Assembly: GCF_025989125.1 (NCBI RefSeq)
Contig: NZ_JAPDNR010000001.1
Span: forward strand, 6,622,087 to 6,686,086
From: Chitinophaga nivalis
GTDB lineage: Bacteria > Bacteroidota > Bacteroidia > Chitinophagales > Chitinophagaceae
DNA: 64,000 nucleotides
Direction of reading: 5' to 3'
Position numbers and translations under genes: made by a program. Positions 36,673 through 46,786 of the stretch are shown here, one piece after another. Every line of letters begins with the position of its first letter. Position 1 is the stretch's first letter. The notes below the pieces were generated by a model. That model was not told where the DNA came from and made no database searches. It saw only the letters and a program-made list of their open reading frames with translations.

Positions 36673-37491
36673 TCATTTCCCCTTCACTATCCGCTCAAAA
36701 TAATCCTCCTTCAGCTGATACCGGATCTGCTTATCCGTTACCACACCATCTGGGCTTACTACGGGAATACTGATCGTCTGTGCAGCAGTATCCACATTGA
36801 TCAATATGATCGGGCGCTCCTTTCTCTCCACTACGGAAAAGAAATTATAGGAAAAACCCAGTTTATTTTTCAATCCTGTTTTTGTTTTTATCAGTTTTAC
36901 ATGCTCATTCAGCCGGTCATTTGTTATCTCAAAAGCTTGAATACGTGCATAGTTAACCATGCCCGAATAAATAGACTGATAAACGCCTAAATAGTATGTC
37001 TTTTCCTTATGCACGATCCTATGAAGTCCTATACATGCCGCACCGGCATCCAATGGTTTATCTTTCTTCCGCAGGCTCACTGCAAACAATTTACCGTTCG
37101 ATTTATACTGATAGACATTCCTGAAAAAACGCATCGTACCTCCTGATTCGTCGTCCCAGCTATATACCCGCAATTGTTGATCTTTTGACGTCACGATATC
37201 CAGATGTTGCTCACGCAGGCGCTTAAAGGCTGCGGACAAGGTAGCAGGATTTTTGGCGGCATAATGCAGTAGTTTTTTCTCAAAAAGTGTATTGAGGATA
37301 GTCAAAGAATCCCCTTTCTGCTCCTCTGTATGAGGGTATCCCCACTGCTGCAGACGTTGCAGGGTTTGCAGCAGGTCATTTTCAATTGCGTTAATAGATT
37401 GTCCGGAGGTAATACTGCTGTAGCATAACAGTAATAATAAGGGGAAGCATTTCATTACATGCACGCCATTGGGGAAGATGAACTTTTTCAT
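36673..37491 (-). CDS. Exported protein of unknown function
   Basis: 272 residues from the ATG at 37491. An internal Met13 (MKCFPLLLLLCYSSITSGQS) gives a more normal signal peptide and may be the true start. The mature part begins with a helical segment (INAIENDLLQTLQRLQQWG) and continues as a mixed alpha/beta domain with YSWDDESGGTMRFFRNVYQY and RPIILINVDTAAQTISIPVV. No catalytic motif is recognised; the style is common among periplasmic Bacteroidota proteins. Confidence 0.65.
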   Translation of the reverse strand: MKKFIFPNGVHVMKCFPLLLLLCYSSITSGQSINAIENDLLQTLQRLQQWGYPHTEEQKGDSLTILNTLFEKKLLHYAAKNPATLSAAFKRLREQHLDIVTSKDQQLRVYSWDDESGGTMRFFRNVYQYKSNGKLFAVSLRKKDKPLDAGAACIGLHRIVHKEKTYYLGVYQSIYSGMVNYARIQAFEITNDRLNEHVKLIKTKTGLKNKLGFSYNFFSVVERKERPIILINVDTAAQTISIPVVSPDGVVTDKQIRYQLKEDYFERIVKGK

Positions 37492-37839
37492 CTGTTGTTA
37501 TTTACAACAAAGGTCTGTTATTTTTTATTATCCACTCAGAAAATATAATGATGATAACTACAGCACTCCTGGTACATAAATCAATGAATATGAAATAATC
37601 AGATCATTTATTAATGACGATACACTACGGATTAAGGTTTTCTCTTTCAGGGGATGTTTTTATACTCAATAATACAGCATGATTAACCGGTTCAAAAATA
37701 CACGATACAATTATATGATGATAAATATAACCTTCCCTTCTGCAAAGGGACTACAGTTACGACCGGCCATCGATCGTTCCAATAACAATTCCAAAGTCCG
37801 GATCAACACCGCCAACTTTGGGGGATTATTTTCATCACT
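37492..37839. other. Intergenic region
   Basis: I see no gene or hairpin here. A 78-codon frame starting at 37679 runs into the antisense of the AraC gene and is unlikely to be real. Confidence 0.5.
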
Positions 37840-38829
37840 TTATTTCCGCAGCTCACTTGGTAAAAAGCCAAAATGCTTTTTGAAAGCAGTGGTAAAATGT
37901 GTCCTGTTTTTATAGCCGGTATAGTCGGCTACTTCACTGATATTCATTTCTCCGTCCAGCAGTTTTTCTTTGGCATGTTGCATCCTGGTTTCATGAACGA
38001 AGCCAAATACAGTTGTACCAAATACTTCCTTGAATCCTTTTTTCAGTTTAAAATCATTGATACCGGCACTACGCGCCAGCTCCATAATAGACAGGGGCTG
38101 TTGCAGATGCTCCAGCAGCAGGTGCCGGGCATAATGTATCTTCGGCAGGTCTTTTTTACTGAGCGTAGTGGTCACGGCTGTATCTCCATACAACTCAAAT
38201 TGTTCTACCTGCATCATAAACAGGTCTATGATACGCGCTTCCAGGAAGAGTCTTTTCAGCAATCCTTTCCGGTTACACCCCATAAGCTGTTTAATGGTCC
38301 ATAGCATCTGAGGGGTAATGGGCAGGTTCTGCTTACGTAATACAGCAGGGCGCTTATGGTGAATAGCTGCATGAAAATCGTTAAAGAGATAAAAACCGGC
38401 CGGTGCGATTCTTCTGAAAAAAGCCGGACTCATATTTATCTCCAGCATACTGATATTACTATGTTGCTCCAGCTCCAGCTGCCCCTGATAGTAAGGTGTA
38501 TAAATGATATTATGCACGTTGCTGTCAAACGACGTAAAAGGCGTCTGTTGTCCTGCAAACCGGCTAAGAGAGCCCCCATCGAGGCTAAAGTGCAGGGTAA
38601 CGGTTTCAAAATCAATCTCCGTATGCAGGAGGGTGGTTCGCTGCAGCTGCATATTACCATAGCTGATAAATACATCTTCAAAAAAGATTTCCCGCAACAA
38701 TGACTCTCCAAAAGGTTGTCTGATTAAAATTTCCCGCTCGGTGATCCCTTCTTCGCTGCAATAGTTCAGGGGATAAGTATTTTGTAGTATAAGATCCTTT
38801 AAATCGCTGGTATAGATTTGCTGTTTCAT
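37840..38829 (-). CDS. AraC family transcriptional regulator (PchR-like context)
   Basis: 329 residues. The C-terminal ~100 residues carry the double helix-turn-helix: LSIMELARSAGINDFKLKKGFKEVFG and MNISEVADYTGYKNRTHFTTAFKKHFG with the closing P-SELRK. The N-terminal ~220 residues are a ligand-sensing domain without a cupin signature I can name (VTLHFSLDGGSLSRFAG, ISMLEINMSPAFFRRI). This layout, divergent from a siderophore-type TonB receptor, is that of PchR/YbtA activators that sense a ferric siderophore. Two pairs of 21-bp-spaced direct repeats in the 250-bp gap are candidate binding sites. Confidence 0.9.
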   Translation of the reverse strand: MKQQIYTSDLKDLILQNTYPLNYCSEEGITEREILIRQPFGESLLREIFFEDVFISYGNMQLQRTTLLHTEIDFETVTLHFSLDGGSLSRFAGQQTPFTSFDSNVHNIIYTPYYQGQLELEQHSNISMLEINMSPAFFRRIAPAGFYLFNDFHAAIHHKRPAVLRKQNLPITPQMLWTIKQLMGCNRKGLLKRLFLEARIIDLFMMQVEQFELYGDTAVTTTLSKKDLPKIHYARHLLLEHLQQPLSIMELARSAGINDFKLKKGFKEVFGTTVFGFVHETRMQHAKEKLLDGEMNISEVADYTGYKNRTHFTTAFKKHFGFLPSELRK

Positions 38830-38894
38830 GACAACATGTGACGATGTTGCCTCAAGTTGCTCATTTCTCTACGATTTACCAATACCGGTACGGG

Positions 38895-39013
38895 ATATTT
38901 CCCGATTGGAGCAGCATATTTCCCGATTCCGCAACCGGTTACCGGCCTGTCAGCTGCGTGTAATATAGCTGGATTTATCCGGCTGGCGTTCCTTTTAATC
39001 CGTTTGGCGTTCC
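38895..39013. promoter_or_regulatory. Two pairs of 21-bp-period direct repeats (AraC operator candidates)
   Basis: Pair 1 is ATATTTCCCGATT at 38895-38907 and again at 38916-38928. Pair 2 is ATCCGgcTGGCGTTCC at 38977-38992 and ATCCGttTGGCGTTCC at 38998-39013. In both pairs the copies start exactly 21 bp apart, two helical turns, as in the tandem half-sites of AraC-family activators. They lie between the regulator and receptor starts. Confidence 0.7.
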
Positions 39014-39078
39014 CATTCCCCTGCTTCCTTTCCGCAATTTTGCACAAATTTTATTATACCTCTTAACTAATTTTTGTA

Positions 39079-41217
39079 ATGAAAGGATTCTTTTTATGCC
39101 TATCTGTCTTATGTTATAATATAACCAGTGTGGCTGCACAGGACGCGCTTCCATCAGCCAGACGGCAACTGGAAGAAGTGATTGTAGTAGCAGAAAAAAA
39201 GGAGATCAATCTCCAAAAGATCCCGATGGCAGTTACCGCGTTGAACGCGCGGCAAATACAGGACTACCGCTTATGGTCCGTAAAAGACATTACCGCCCTC
39301 TCTCCCAACCTCTTTTTCTCCAATATCGGTGACGAAAGACCTTATATGACGATCCGGGGGGTAGGCGCCAACAGTTCTACCATGGGCGTGGCCATGTTTG
39401 TGGATGATATTCCTCAGACCAGCATGCAGAATGCATTTTCCGTTATCAACGATGTAGACAAAATCGAAATCCTGCGCGGGCCACAGGGTACTATTTACGG
39501 CCGAAATGCGATCGGGGGTGTTATCAACCTGTATACGAAAATGCCGGCCAATCATATCAATGGGTATGCGGAAGTAAGTGTAGGCAACTATGGTACCCAA
39601 CGTTACAGCGCCGGTATTAACGGGCCGATAAAAAAGGATAAACTGTTCTTCAAGCTATCGGCTTTCTATAACGACAGAAACGGATATATTACCAATGATC
39701 ATGATGGCCAGACCTTCGATCACTACACCGGCTATGGCGTTTCCGGTGCCCTGCAATACAAGCCATCAGCTGCATGGGATATCTATCTCAACTTCAACAG
39801 CTATATGAACAAGAACAAAGGCGCCTATCCCTATGCCGCCAATGATAGTCTGGCTTTCTCCCGCCCCTATACCACCAATCAGAACGTAAATACCTGGGTA
39901 CATCAGAGCAGCGTACAACCTTCTCTGAAAATCAGCTACACGGGCAGCCAGCTTTCCTTCAAAAGCATTACCTCCTTCCAGCGCGGCCGTTTCATTGCCA
40001 CGGGCCTGATGGATGGCGACTATACCCCTTACGACCTCACTACCTTCCAATACCTGAAGTTGCCGGATAACAACTACCGGGATAACCTCTCGCAGGAATT
40101 CAGGTTAAGCAATAACGCTCAGCCAGACAGTAAATGGAAGTGGATGACCGGACTGCTGTACGTTTCGGAGAAAAGCCCGACACAATATCAATATGGTATC
40201 GGTAAAGATGCGCGTAGCTTCGATCCCAACGCTCCCTATACCCTCATACTCAATTCCCGCAGCGATTTCAACATAGGTTCAGCTTTTGCACAGGCCAGCT
40301 ATCAGCTGACGCCCCACATTGAAGTAACTGGCGGCCTGCGTTATGATGTAGAATGGAAAAAATTCTCCAACAACCAGTTATTCCGCAAGGAAGGTATACC
40401 CGATCAGGTGATGGCGAAAGACAGCACCCGTAAAGCCACCTTTGAATCGTTGTCGCCCAAACTAAATATCTCCTGGCAGGCTGCCACCGGGGTAAAGGCC
40501 TATGTTGCCTATAGCCGGGGCTTCCGGGCCGGCGGTTTCAATGAGCAAACCACCAATCCTGCCTATATCAATTACGATGCAGAAAAAAGTGACAACTATG
40601 AACTGGGCGTAAAAACCACCACGTTGGACAACAAGTTACGGATCAACGTAGCCTTGTTCTACATCCACTGGTTCGACATGCAAACGCTGGCGCTTATACC
40701 CGGCACCGGTAACCAGCAGGTGACCCTGAATACCGGCAAAGCCAATAACTATGGCGTAGAAGCCGAAATGACGTGGCTGGCAGCCAAAGGCCTGCAGGTA
40801 AATTATAACTTCGGATATAACCATGCCCGTTATAAAAATCTGCCGCTGCCCGATGGAGCCGGTATGAAGGAATACAAAGACAATCATGTGTTTCTGTCAC
40901 CGGACTATACGTCTATGCTGGCTGTACAATATACCAAACGGGTATCTGAAAAGAAAAATGCCGCTCAGCTGATGGCGATGGCCGAATGGCAAAATATAGG
41001 CACCATCTATTTTGACCTGAAAAATACCATCCGGCAATCACCTTACAACCTGGTCAACTTTAAACTGGGATGTGCTTTCTCCGGATTTGAAGTAAGTGCC
41101 TGGATCAGGAACGCCTTCCAGCAGCATTACCTCTCTTTTGGCTATAGTCAGAATGGCAGCTTTGTGTTACTGGGTAATCCCCGGACATTTGGCCTCACCA
41201 CCCGGGTTAACTTTTAA
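39079..41217 (+). CDS. TonB-dependent outer-membrane receptor, siderophore type
   Basis: 712 residues with a signal peptide (ending SVAAQ). It lacks the SusC N-terminal extensions and starts directly with LEEVIVVAEKKEINLQKIPMAVTAL, a TonB box and plug of the kind found in pesticin/yersiniabactin-type and related receptors. The plug has YMTIRGVGANSSTMG and EILRGPQGTIYGRNAIGGVINLYT; the barrel ends in NPRTFGLTTRVNF. With the divergent AraC regulator it most likely imports a ferric siderophore or other small chelate. It is followed after 11 nt by a small membrane protein. Confidence 0.92.
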   Translation: MKGFFLCLSVLCYNITSVAAQDALPSARRQLEEVIVVAEKKEINLQKIPMAVTALNARQIQDYRLWSVKDITALSPNLFFSNIGDERPYMTIRGVGANSSTMGVAMFVDDIPQTSMQNAFSVINDVDKIEILRGPQGTIYGRNAIGGVINLYTKMPANHINGYAEVSVGNYGTQRYSAGINGPIKKDKLFFKLSAFYNDRNGYITNDHDGQTFDHYTGYGVSGALQYKPSAAWDIYLNFNSYMNKNKGAYPYAANDSLAFSRPYTTNQNVNTWVHQSSVQPSLKISYTGSQLSFKSITSFQRGRFIATGLMDGDYTPYDLTTFQYLKLPDNNYRDNLSQEFRLSNNAQPDSKWKWMTGLLYVSEKSPTQYQYGIGKDARSFDPNAPYTLILNSRSDFNIGSAFAQASYQLTPHIEVTGGLRYDVEWKKFSNNQLFRKEGIPDQVMAKDSTRKATFESLSPKLNISWQAATGVKAYVAYSRGFRAGGFNEQTTNPAYINYDAEKSDNYELGVKTTTLDNKLRINVALFYIHWFDMQTLALIPGTGNQQVTLNTGKANNYGVEAEMTWLAAKGLQVNYNFGYNHARYKNLPLPDGAGMKEYKDNHVFLSPDYTSMLAVQYTKRVSEKKNAAQLMAMAEWQNIGTIYFDLKNTIRQSPYNLVNFKLGCAFSGFEVSAWIRNAFQQHYLSFGYSQNGSFVLLGNPRTFGLTTRVNF

Positions 41218-41228
41218 AAAACAATATC

Positions 41229-41663
41229 ATGGCTGTTATCAATGACCGTTTAAAATCCTTGATCCTGTGGATCACTTATATGATCGGTATCACGATTAAT
41301 ATCATTACTGAATTCCTGCCTTTATTTTTGGGAAAGAGCATTGCCGTTGAAAATCCGGAGGGAGCTACCGTTGCCGGCACCGCCCTCAATACTGTGCTTT
41401 TCTTCGCCCTGCCTATACTATTGATTATCCTCATCGTCAGCTGCGGGCAGCGTTGGGTAAGCCTGCTCAATGTAGTGATGAGCAGTTTGCTGGTATTACT
41501 GAGTATATATGTGGTGTATGAAGAATGTAAGAAACTGATTCCTGACCAGCCTAATTATGCTCCCATCGTGATGTTATCGCTGATGTTGGTATTGAGTATT
41601 GTCAACTTTACGGCCGCCTGGAAATGGCACAAAGGGAACAGTGGACAGTCTGCAGCAGCATAG
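41229..41663 (+). CDS. Small four-helix membrane protein
   Basis: 144 residues with four predicted membrane segments (LILWITYMIGITINIITEF; TVLFFALPILLIILIVSC; LLNVVMSSLLVLLSIYVVY; PIVMLSLMLVLSIVNFTAAW). No family is recognised. The 11-nt gap after the TonB receptor suggests co-transcription, so it may assist uptake of the same ligand, for example as an inner-membrane partner. Confidence 0.75.
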   Translation: MAVINDRLKSLILWITYMIGITINIITEFLPLFLGKSIAVENPEGATVAGTALNTVLFFALPILLIILIVSCGQRWVSLLNVVMSSLLVLLSIYVVYEECKKLIPDQPNYAPIVMLSLMLVLSIVNFTAAWKWHKGNSGQSAAA

Positions 41664-41792
41664 AAAAATACGCCGGAGGAAGCCTGCTGCCTACCTCACC
41701 GCCTCCGGCAGACAGCATTATTAATGATCGACGCCGTGTCTGCAGACATGGCGTCGATCATTAGGTTATCATCTTATCGCCAGCCAGTTTTG

Positions 41793-42998
41793 TTACTGCC
41801 GGGCCTTATACCGGATCGACATATTTTCCGGATACCGGGTGAATATGCCTATCTCTCTGGGTACTTTATTATCTGCAAATTCAAATTCGGCCATATGGTC
41901 CAGCAGGGCTTCCACGGCTACCTGCATTTCCATTTTAGCTAACTGGGCGCCTACACAGAAGTGACGGCCAAAACCAAAGGAACTGATACCGGATGCACCG
42001 GAGTAAGCGGTTTTGGGATCAATCTCTTTTCGGAGAATATTAAATTCATCCGGATTTTCAAATTTGGAAGCATCGCGGTTGGCAGCTCCCAACATGCAGA
42101 CCACCGTGGCATTCGCCGGGATTTCGCCGCCGGTCACCTTTACTTTCTCACTGGTCACCCGGTAAATCATATGTGCAGGCGGGGAGTAACGCAGCGATTC
42201 TGTAATCGCGCGATCCAGCAGGGATTTGTCTTGCCGCAGCAGGGCCAGCTGATCGGGGTTTAACAGCAAATTGCGGAACATATTGGCCAGCGCTTTATCC
42301 GTTGTTTCTCCACCGGCTTGCAGTAAGGAAGCACAGAATCCCATGATCCTGTCTTTAGTCATTTCTACCCCATCTATAGCGGAGGTGCATACAACGGATA
42401 GTAAATCAGTGCCTGGTTGCTCCATGCGCTCATCAATCACTTTGCTCATATATAGCCGGAATTCATCCCTGGCAGCCAAGGCAATATCCAGGATTTCCTG
42501 AATATTGGCGATATTCTCGAAATGCCGGGCAAAACAGCTATACCATCTATGGAAAAGGTGCAAGTCTTCGCCAGGTAAGCCCAGCATATCCACAATCACT
42601 TTAATGGGAAAAACATTGGTAAATTCATTCCGCAGGTCCACTACATCCCGTCCGTTAAAAGCTGCGATGAGTGCCGCCGCGTTTTGTTTTATCAACGGGA
42701 GGGTTTGCTCCATCAGCTCTTTGCCACGGAAGGAAGGCACCACGACATTGCGGGTTTTGGCGTGTTCCCGTCCTTCCATCTGTATCATCACTACGCCATG
42801 CAAAGGCTCCACCTGCCAGGAATAGTTTTGACTGGTAAAAATGGGATCTTTAAATGCCCGTTCTACATCCTCAAATAAACTGATAACATAACTATCCGTA
42901 GGTTCATGATAAAAAAGCGGATAGTGTGCATGCATTTGCTGATAATAGTAATAAGGATTTTCCTGATAATCTTCAGAGAAGAAGTTAATATTATGCAT
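41793..42998 (-). CDS. Cytochrome P450 (second of a tandem pair)
   Basis: 401 residues, soluble bacterial type. The I-helix motif is LLQAGGETTDKAL (oxygen activation), the K-helix ExxR is ESLRYSPPAH, and the haem-binding loop is FGFGRHFCVGAQLAK with the Cys thiolate ligand near residue 350. It needs ferredoxin and reductase partners, which are not in the window. It is nearly the same as the P450 22 nt upstream; they differ mainly at about residues 150-190 (RHFENIANIQEILDIALAAR here). No biosynthetic genes adjoin, so the substrate is unknown. Confidence 0.93.
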   Translation of the reverse strand: MHNINFFSEDYQENPYYYYQQMHAHYPLFYHEPTDSYVISLFEDVERAFKDPIFTSQNYSWQVEPLHGVVMIQMEGREHAKTRNVVVPSFRGKELMEQTLPLIKQNAAALIAAFNGRDVVDLRNEFTNVFPIKVIVDMLGLPGEDLHLFHRWYSCFARHFENIANIQEILDIALAARDEFRLYMSKVIDERMEQPGTDLLSVVCTSAIDGVEMTKDRIMGFCASLLQAGGETTDKALANMFRNLLLNPDQLALLRQDKSLLDRAITESLRYSPPAHMIYRVTSEKVKVTGGEIPANATVVCMLGAANRDASKFENPDEFNILRKEIDPKTAYSGASGISSFGFGRHFCVGAQLAKMEMQVAVEALLDHMAEFEFADNKVPREIGIFTRYPENMSIRYKARQ

Positions 42999-43020
42999 AA
43001 AATGGGTTTACAATGGTTAC

Positions 43021-44226
43021 TTAAATTTTCACCTTATACCGGATGGACATGCTTTCGGGATAGCGGGTGAATATGCCTATTTCTCTGGGTACTTTATTAT
43101 CTGCAAATTCAAATTCGGCCATATGATCCAGCAGGGCTTCCACGGCTACCTGCATTTCCATTTTAGCTAACTGGGCACCTACACAGAAGTGGCGGCCAAA
43201 ACCAAAGGAACTGATACCGGTGGCGCCGGAGTAAGCGGTTTTAGGATCGATTTCCTTTCGAAGGATATTAAATTCATCCGGCTTTTCAAATTTGGAAGCG
43301 TCGCGGTTGGCGGCAGCTAACATACAGACCACCGTGGCATTCGCCGGAATTTCGCCGCCGGTCACCTGCACTTTTTCACTGGTTACCCGGTAGATCATAT
43401 GTGCAGGCGGGGAATAGCGCAGGGATTCTGTAATCGCGCGATCCAATAAGGTTTTGTCTTGCCGCAGCAGGGCCAATTGATCCGGGTTTAACAACAAATT
43501 GCGGAACATACTGGCCAGCGCCTTATCTGTTGTTTCGCCACCTGCTTGCAGCAATGCAGAACAGAAGCCCATGATCCTGTCTTTAGGCATCTCTACACCA
43601 TCTATCGAAGCGGTGCATAAAACAGATAATAAATCTGTACCCGGATGCTCCTTGCGTTCATCAATCACCTGACTCATATATTGCCGGTATTCCTCCATGG
43701 CAGCCATGGCGGTATGCAGGATCTCCGGAGAATTAGCGATGTTCTCGAATTGCCGGGAAGTAAGGGTATACCATCTATGGAAAAGGTGCAAATCTTCGCC
43801 CGGTAAGCCGAGTATATCCACAATCACTTTAATGGGAAAAATATTGGTAAATTCTTTCCGGAGCTCTATTACATCCCGTCCGTTAAAAGCGGCAATGAGC
43901 GATGCGGCGCTTTGTTGTATCATCGGAAAGGTTTGCTCCAGCAGTTCTTTGCCTCGGAAGGAAGGCACCACTACATTACGGTTTTTTGCATGTTCCCGTC
44001 CATCCATCTGTATCATGGTAACACCATGTATAGGTTCCATCTGCCAGGAATAGTTCTGACTGGTAAAAATGGGATCTTTAAATGCCCGTTCTACATCCTC
44101 AAATAAACTGATGACGTAACTATCCGTAGGTTCATGATAGAAGAGCGGATAACGTTCATGCATTTGCTGATAGTAGTAATACGGATTCTCCTGATAATCC
44201 TCAGAGAAGAAGTTAATACTATGCAT
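43021..44226 (-). CDS. Cytochrome P450 (first of a tandem pair)
   Basis: 401 residues with the same motifs as its neighbour: LLQAGGETTDKAL, ESLRYSPPAH and the haem loop FGFGRHFCVGAQ. Most residues are shared with the downstream copy, and the nucleotide sequence of the 3' third is close to identical, so the pair arose by a recent tandem duplication or is kept alike by gene conversion. The region around residues 150-190 (RQFENIANSPEILHTAMAAM) differs most and lies where P450 substrate-contacting helices F and G are expected. The 22-nt spacing indicates one transcript. Confidence 0.93.
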   Translation of the reverse strand: MHSINFFSEDYQENPYYYYQQMHERYPLFYHEPTDSYVISLFEDVERAFKDPIFTSQNYSWQMEPIHGVTMIQMDGREHAKNRNVVVPSFRGKELLEQTFPMIQQSAASLIAAFNGRDVIELRKEFTNIFPIKVIVDILGLPGEDLHLFHRWYTLTSRQFENIANSPEILHTAMAAMEEYRQYMSQVIDERKEHPGTDLLSVLCTASIDGVEMPKDRIMGFCSALLQAGGETTDKALASMFRNLLLNPDQLALLRQDKTLLDRAITESLRYSPPAHMIYRVTSEKVQVTGGEIPANATVVCMLAAANRDASKFEKPDEFNILRKEIDPKTAYSGATGISSFGFGRHFCVGAQLAKMEMQVAVEALLDHMAEFEFADNKVPREIGIFTRYPESMSIRYKVKI

Positions 44227-44780
44227 AAAATGGATTTACAATTGGTTACTTAATGAGCCATTATTGTGCTGAGAGAGAGTAGCTATAATACTGGTTACTT
44301 TGAGTGTTATTTTTCCAGGCTGAGTACTATAAATATAGTAATAAAAAGTGAGGTGGATTAACAGTAAAACCTGACAGATAACCGACTGGGAGGACGCGGT
44401 ACCCGGAGGGCTTACACCAAGCGAATTCATGAGGTAGTTAGTGGGTATCTGATGCTATTTCCCAAAACATCCTGCAATAGCTTTAAGGTTTTGCGCTAAT
44501 ACTGCTTATATAACGTGTTTTACTGAAATGGACCAATAAACACATTAAAAATAAGCACAAACATATGAATACCCGTTTCACCCTTCTTAAACCGGAGTTC
44601 AGGTGTCCCAAAAGGCTGTTCACGTATTTTTTTTATACATTCCAACAAATATCTCTATTTTCAAAGTATATCTGAATGACTCTAATTAATACCATGAAAA
44701 GGCCCCTCATCGGATTATAGCATACCAGATTGTATATCCTATCTTTTAAAACCTGAAAAAACGCTAAAATCGGGAAGTCA
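44227..44780. other. Intergenic region between divergent P450 and kinase genes
   Basis: 554 bp, AT-rich, presumably with both promoters. I see no gene, strong hairpin or repeat. Confidence 0.5.
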
Positions 44781-45833
44781 ATGTATAAAAAAAAGTCCAT
44801 CAAATGGTTAAGAAACGTCCTTCTTCATCTTATCATGTGGATCTCATACGCCCTGTTGTATCATCTCATTAATTATTCATATCAACCAGAAGAATATAAG
44901 CCACTAATGTTGGATACAATTGGAAAATACCTCATTGCTGCTTTCATATTTTATTACAATGCGTTGTTTGCTATGCCACGCTATTTAAATAAAAGTAACT
45001 ATATAAAATATATCGTGCTATTAATAGCGCTCTTTTTTATATCCAGCCTGTTTAAACAGGTATTTTACACCTATGTGCTACCTCTTTTTGGATACCCAAG
45101 AGAAATTCCCTATACCTTTTTACAATCATTTTTGATGAATACCTGGTGGGTATCCCAATACACATTAATCGCTTTTGGCTATTGGTTTGCCACCATAAAG
45201 ATTCATTATGAAAGAGAGCAATCTAGCAGAGAAAAAGACATACTCAGATTAGAAAAAGAAAAAATAATAGCCGAGTATGAGATGCTCAAATCACAAATTA
45301 ATCCTCACTTCTTCTATAACATTCTCAATTTCTTTTATGCAAAATCTCTTTCCGGGCCAAATGAGTTAACCACTGGTATTGAAAAACTATCTGAAATTAT
45401 GAGATATAGTCTCCAAAGAAATGAGGATGAAGCCGGGTTGGTTTTAATCACGGAAGAGATCATGCAAATAAAAAGGATAATAGAAATAAATGCACTTAGA
45501 TTTCAAAACCTAAATTTCGCATTTAAGGAGGAAGGTTGTTTTACTGACATAAAAATAATACCACATGTAATGTTAACATTTATAGAGAATGTTTTCAAAC
45601 ATGGAGACGTCACGAACAAATCTCCAGTGGTACTTGAGATTTGCTATAACAATGGAACATTCAACTTTTTCTGCAAGAACGTAAAACAATTAGATACAGG
45701 AAATACATCAACCGGTATTGGTTTGGAAAACATACGAAAAAGACTACAGCTATCATATCAGACACGACATACATTATCTATAAAGGAAGATACTAACACA
45801 TTCTTAGTAAATTTAAAAATAAGCCTACAATGA
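44781..45833 (+). CDS. LytS/YehU-type sensor histidine kinase
   Basis: 350 residues. Four membrane segments lie in the first ~140 residues, then a short coiled-coil linker (EREQSSREKDILRLEKEKIIAEYEML). The His_kinase phospho-acceptor block is QINPHFFYNILNFFYAKSL; further on are the N-box ENVFKHGD and the ATP lid STGIGLENIRKRLQL. No extracellular sensor domain is present, so the signal is probably sensed in or at the membrane. It overlaps its response regulator by 4 bases (ATGA). Codons are conspicuously A/T-rich compared with the P450 genes upstream. Confidence 0.92.
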   Translation: MYKKKSIKWLRNVLLHLIMWISYALLYHLINYSYQPEEYKPLMLDTIGKYLIAAFIFYYNALFAMPRYLNKSNYIKYIVLLIALFFISSLFKQVFYTYVLPLFGYPREIPYTFLQSFLMNTWWVSQYTLIAFGYWFATIKIHYEREQSSREKDILRLEKEKIIAEYEMLKSQINPHFFYNILNFFYAKSLSGPNELTTGIEKLSEIMRYSLQRNEDEAGLVLITEEIMQIKRIIEINALRFQNLNFAFKEEGCFTDIKIIPHVMLTFIENVFKHGDVTNKSPVVLEICYNNGTFNFFCKNVKQLDTGNTSTGIGLENIRKRLQLSYQTRHTLSIKEDTNTFLVNLKISLQ

Positions 45834-46531
45834 TTAACTGTCTGATTATAGACGATGAAATTTCCGGAATTGAAATCCTGACGCATCATATTCAAAAAAC
45901 ATCAGCACTAAAACTAATAGGGTCCACAAATTCAGCACTATCTGCAATAGATTTCCTAAAAGAGAACAGCGTAGATCTTATTTTTTTAGATATCCGTATG
46001 CCGGAAATTAATGGAATCGAATTATTAAAAATATTAGGCAATAAGTATAAAGTAATACTAACAACAGCTTATGCTGAATATGCACATCAGGGTTTTGAAT
46101 TTGATGTTATAGATTATCTTTTAAAACCCATAACCCTGGAAAGATTTTTAATCTCCATCAATAAACTAATAGAAAGAACTAAAGACAATCATCAAACTAA
46201 AAATGATGTCATTTTTGTACGATCTGGTGCAAAGGGAAGCCTGGAGAAGATAGTTTTATCTGATGTTTACTATATTGAAGCATGCCCAAATTATGTATCT
46301 ATACATAACGCCAAGGAAAAAAAACTGGTTCAAATAGGATTATATCAACTTGAAAAGGCGCTTCCAAAAAACTTTAAGAGGGTTCACAAATCTTACATTA
46401 TCAATACAGATAAAATATCATCTATATGTGGTAATTTAATCACGCTTTATGGCCCTATAGAAAAACTACCCATCGGAAATACGTACAAAGAAGATTTCAT
46501 AAAATCCATTGAAAATAAAATAGTGACTTAA
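45830..46531 (+). CDS. LytTR family response regulator
   Basis: 233 residues. A receiver domain (about 1-120) has the acidic pocket IDDE, the phospho-acceptor in LIFLDIRMPEING, TTAYAEYAHQGFEF and the conserved K in DYLLKPI. A LytTR DNA-binding domain (about 130-230) has DVYYIEACPNYVSIH and LPKNFKRVHKSYIINTDKI. It forms a two-component system with the kinase whose stop codon overlaps its start. Its targets are unknown. Confidence 0.93.
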   Translation: MINCLIIDDEISGIEILTHHIQKTSALKLIGSTNSALSAIDFLKENSVDLIFLDIRMPEINGIELLKILGNKYKVILTTAYAEYAHQGFEFDVIDYLLKPITLERFLISINKLIERTKDNHQTKNDVIFVRSGAKGSLEKIVLSDVYYIEACPNYVSIHNAKEKKLVQIGLYQLEKALPKNFKRVHKSYIINTDKISSICGNLITLYGPIEKLPIGNTYKEDFIKSIENKIVT

Positions 46532-46786
46532 ACTAATTGCTCCCATAACACTCCTTATGATCATCATACTTTTTTAAAGGAATATTATCTATTCAAACAA
46601 GGAGCATTAAGCACGATCTTTCAACAATTATCAGTCAATTAAATTAACACTAGCACAAATCTGCACATGAGTTAAGATAGACATCATAAACACTTATACG
46701 CTATTCATCCATCTGATTTTCTATCGAATATCCAATTTGATAGATTACGGCATTTCATTGTCATCAATTATTGCAAATATGAAAAA

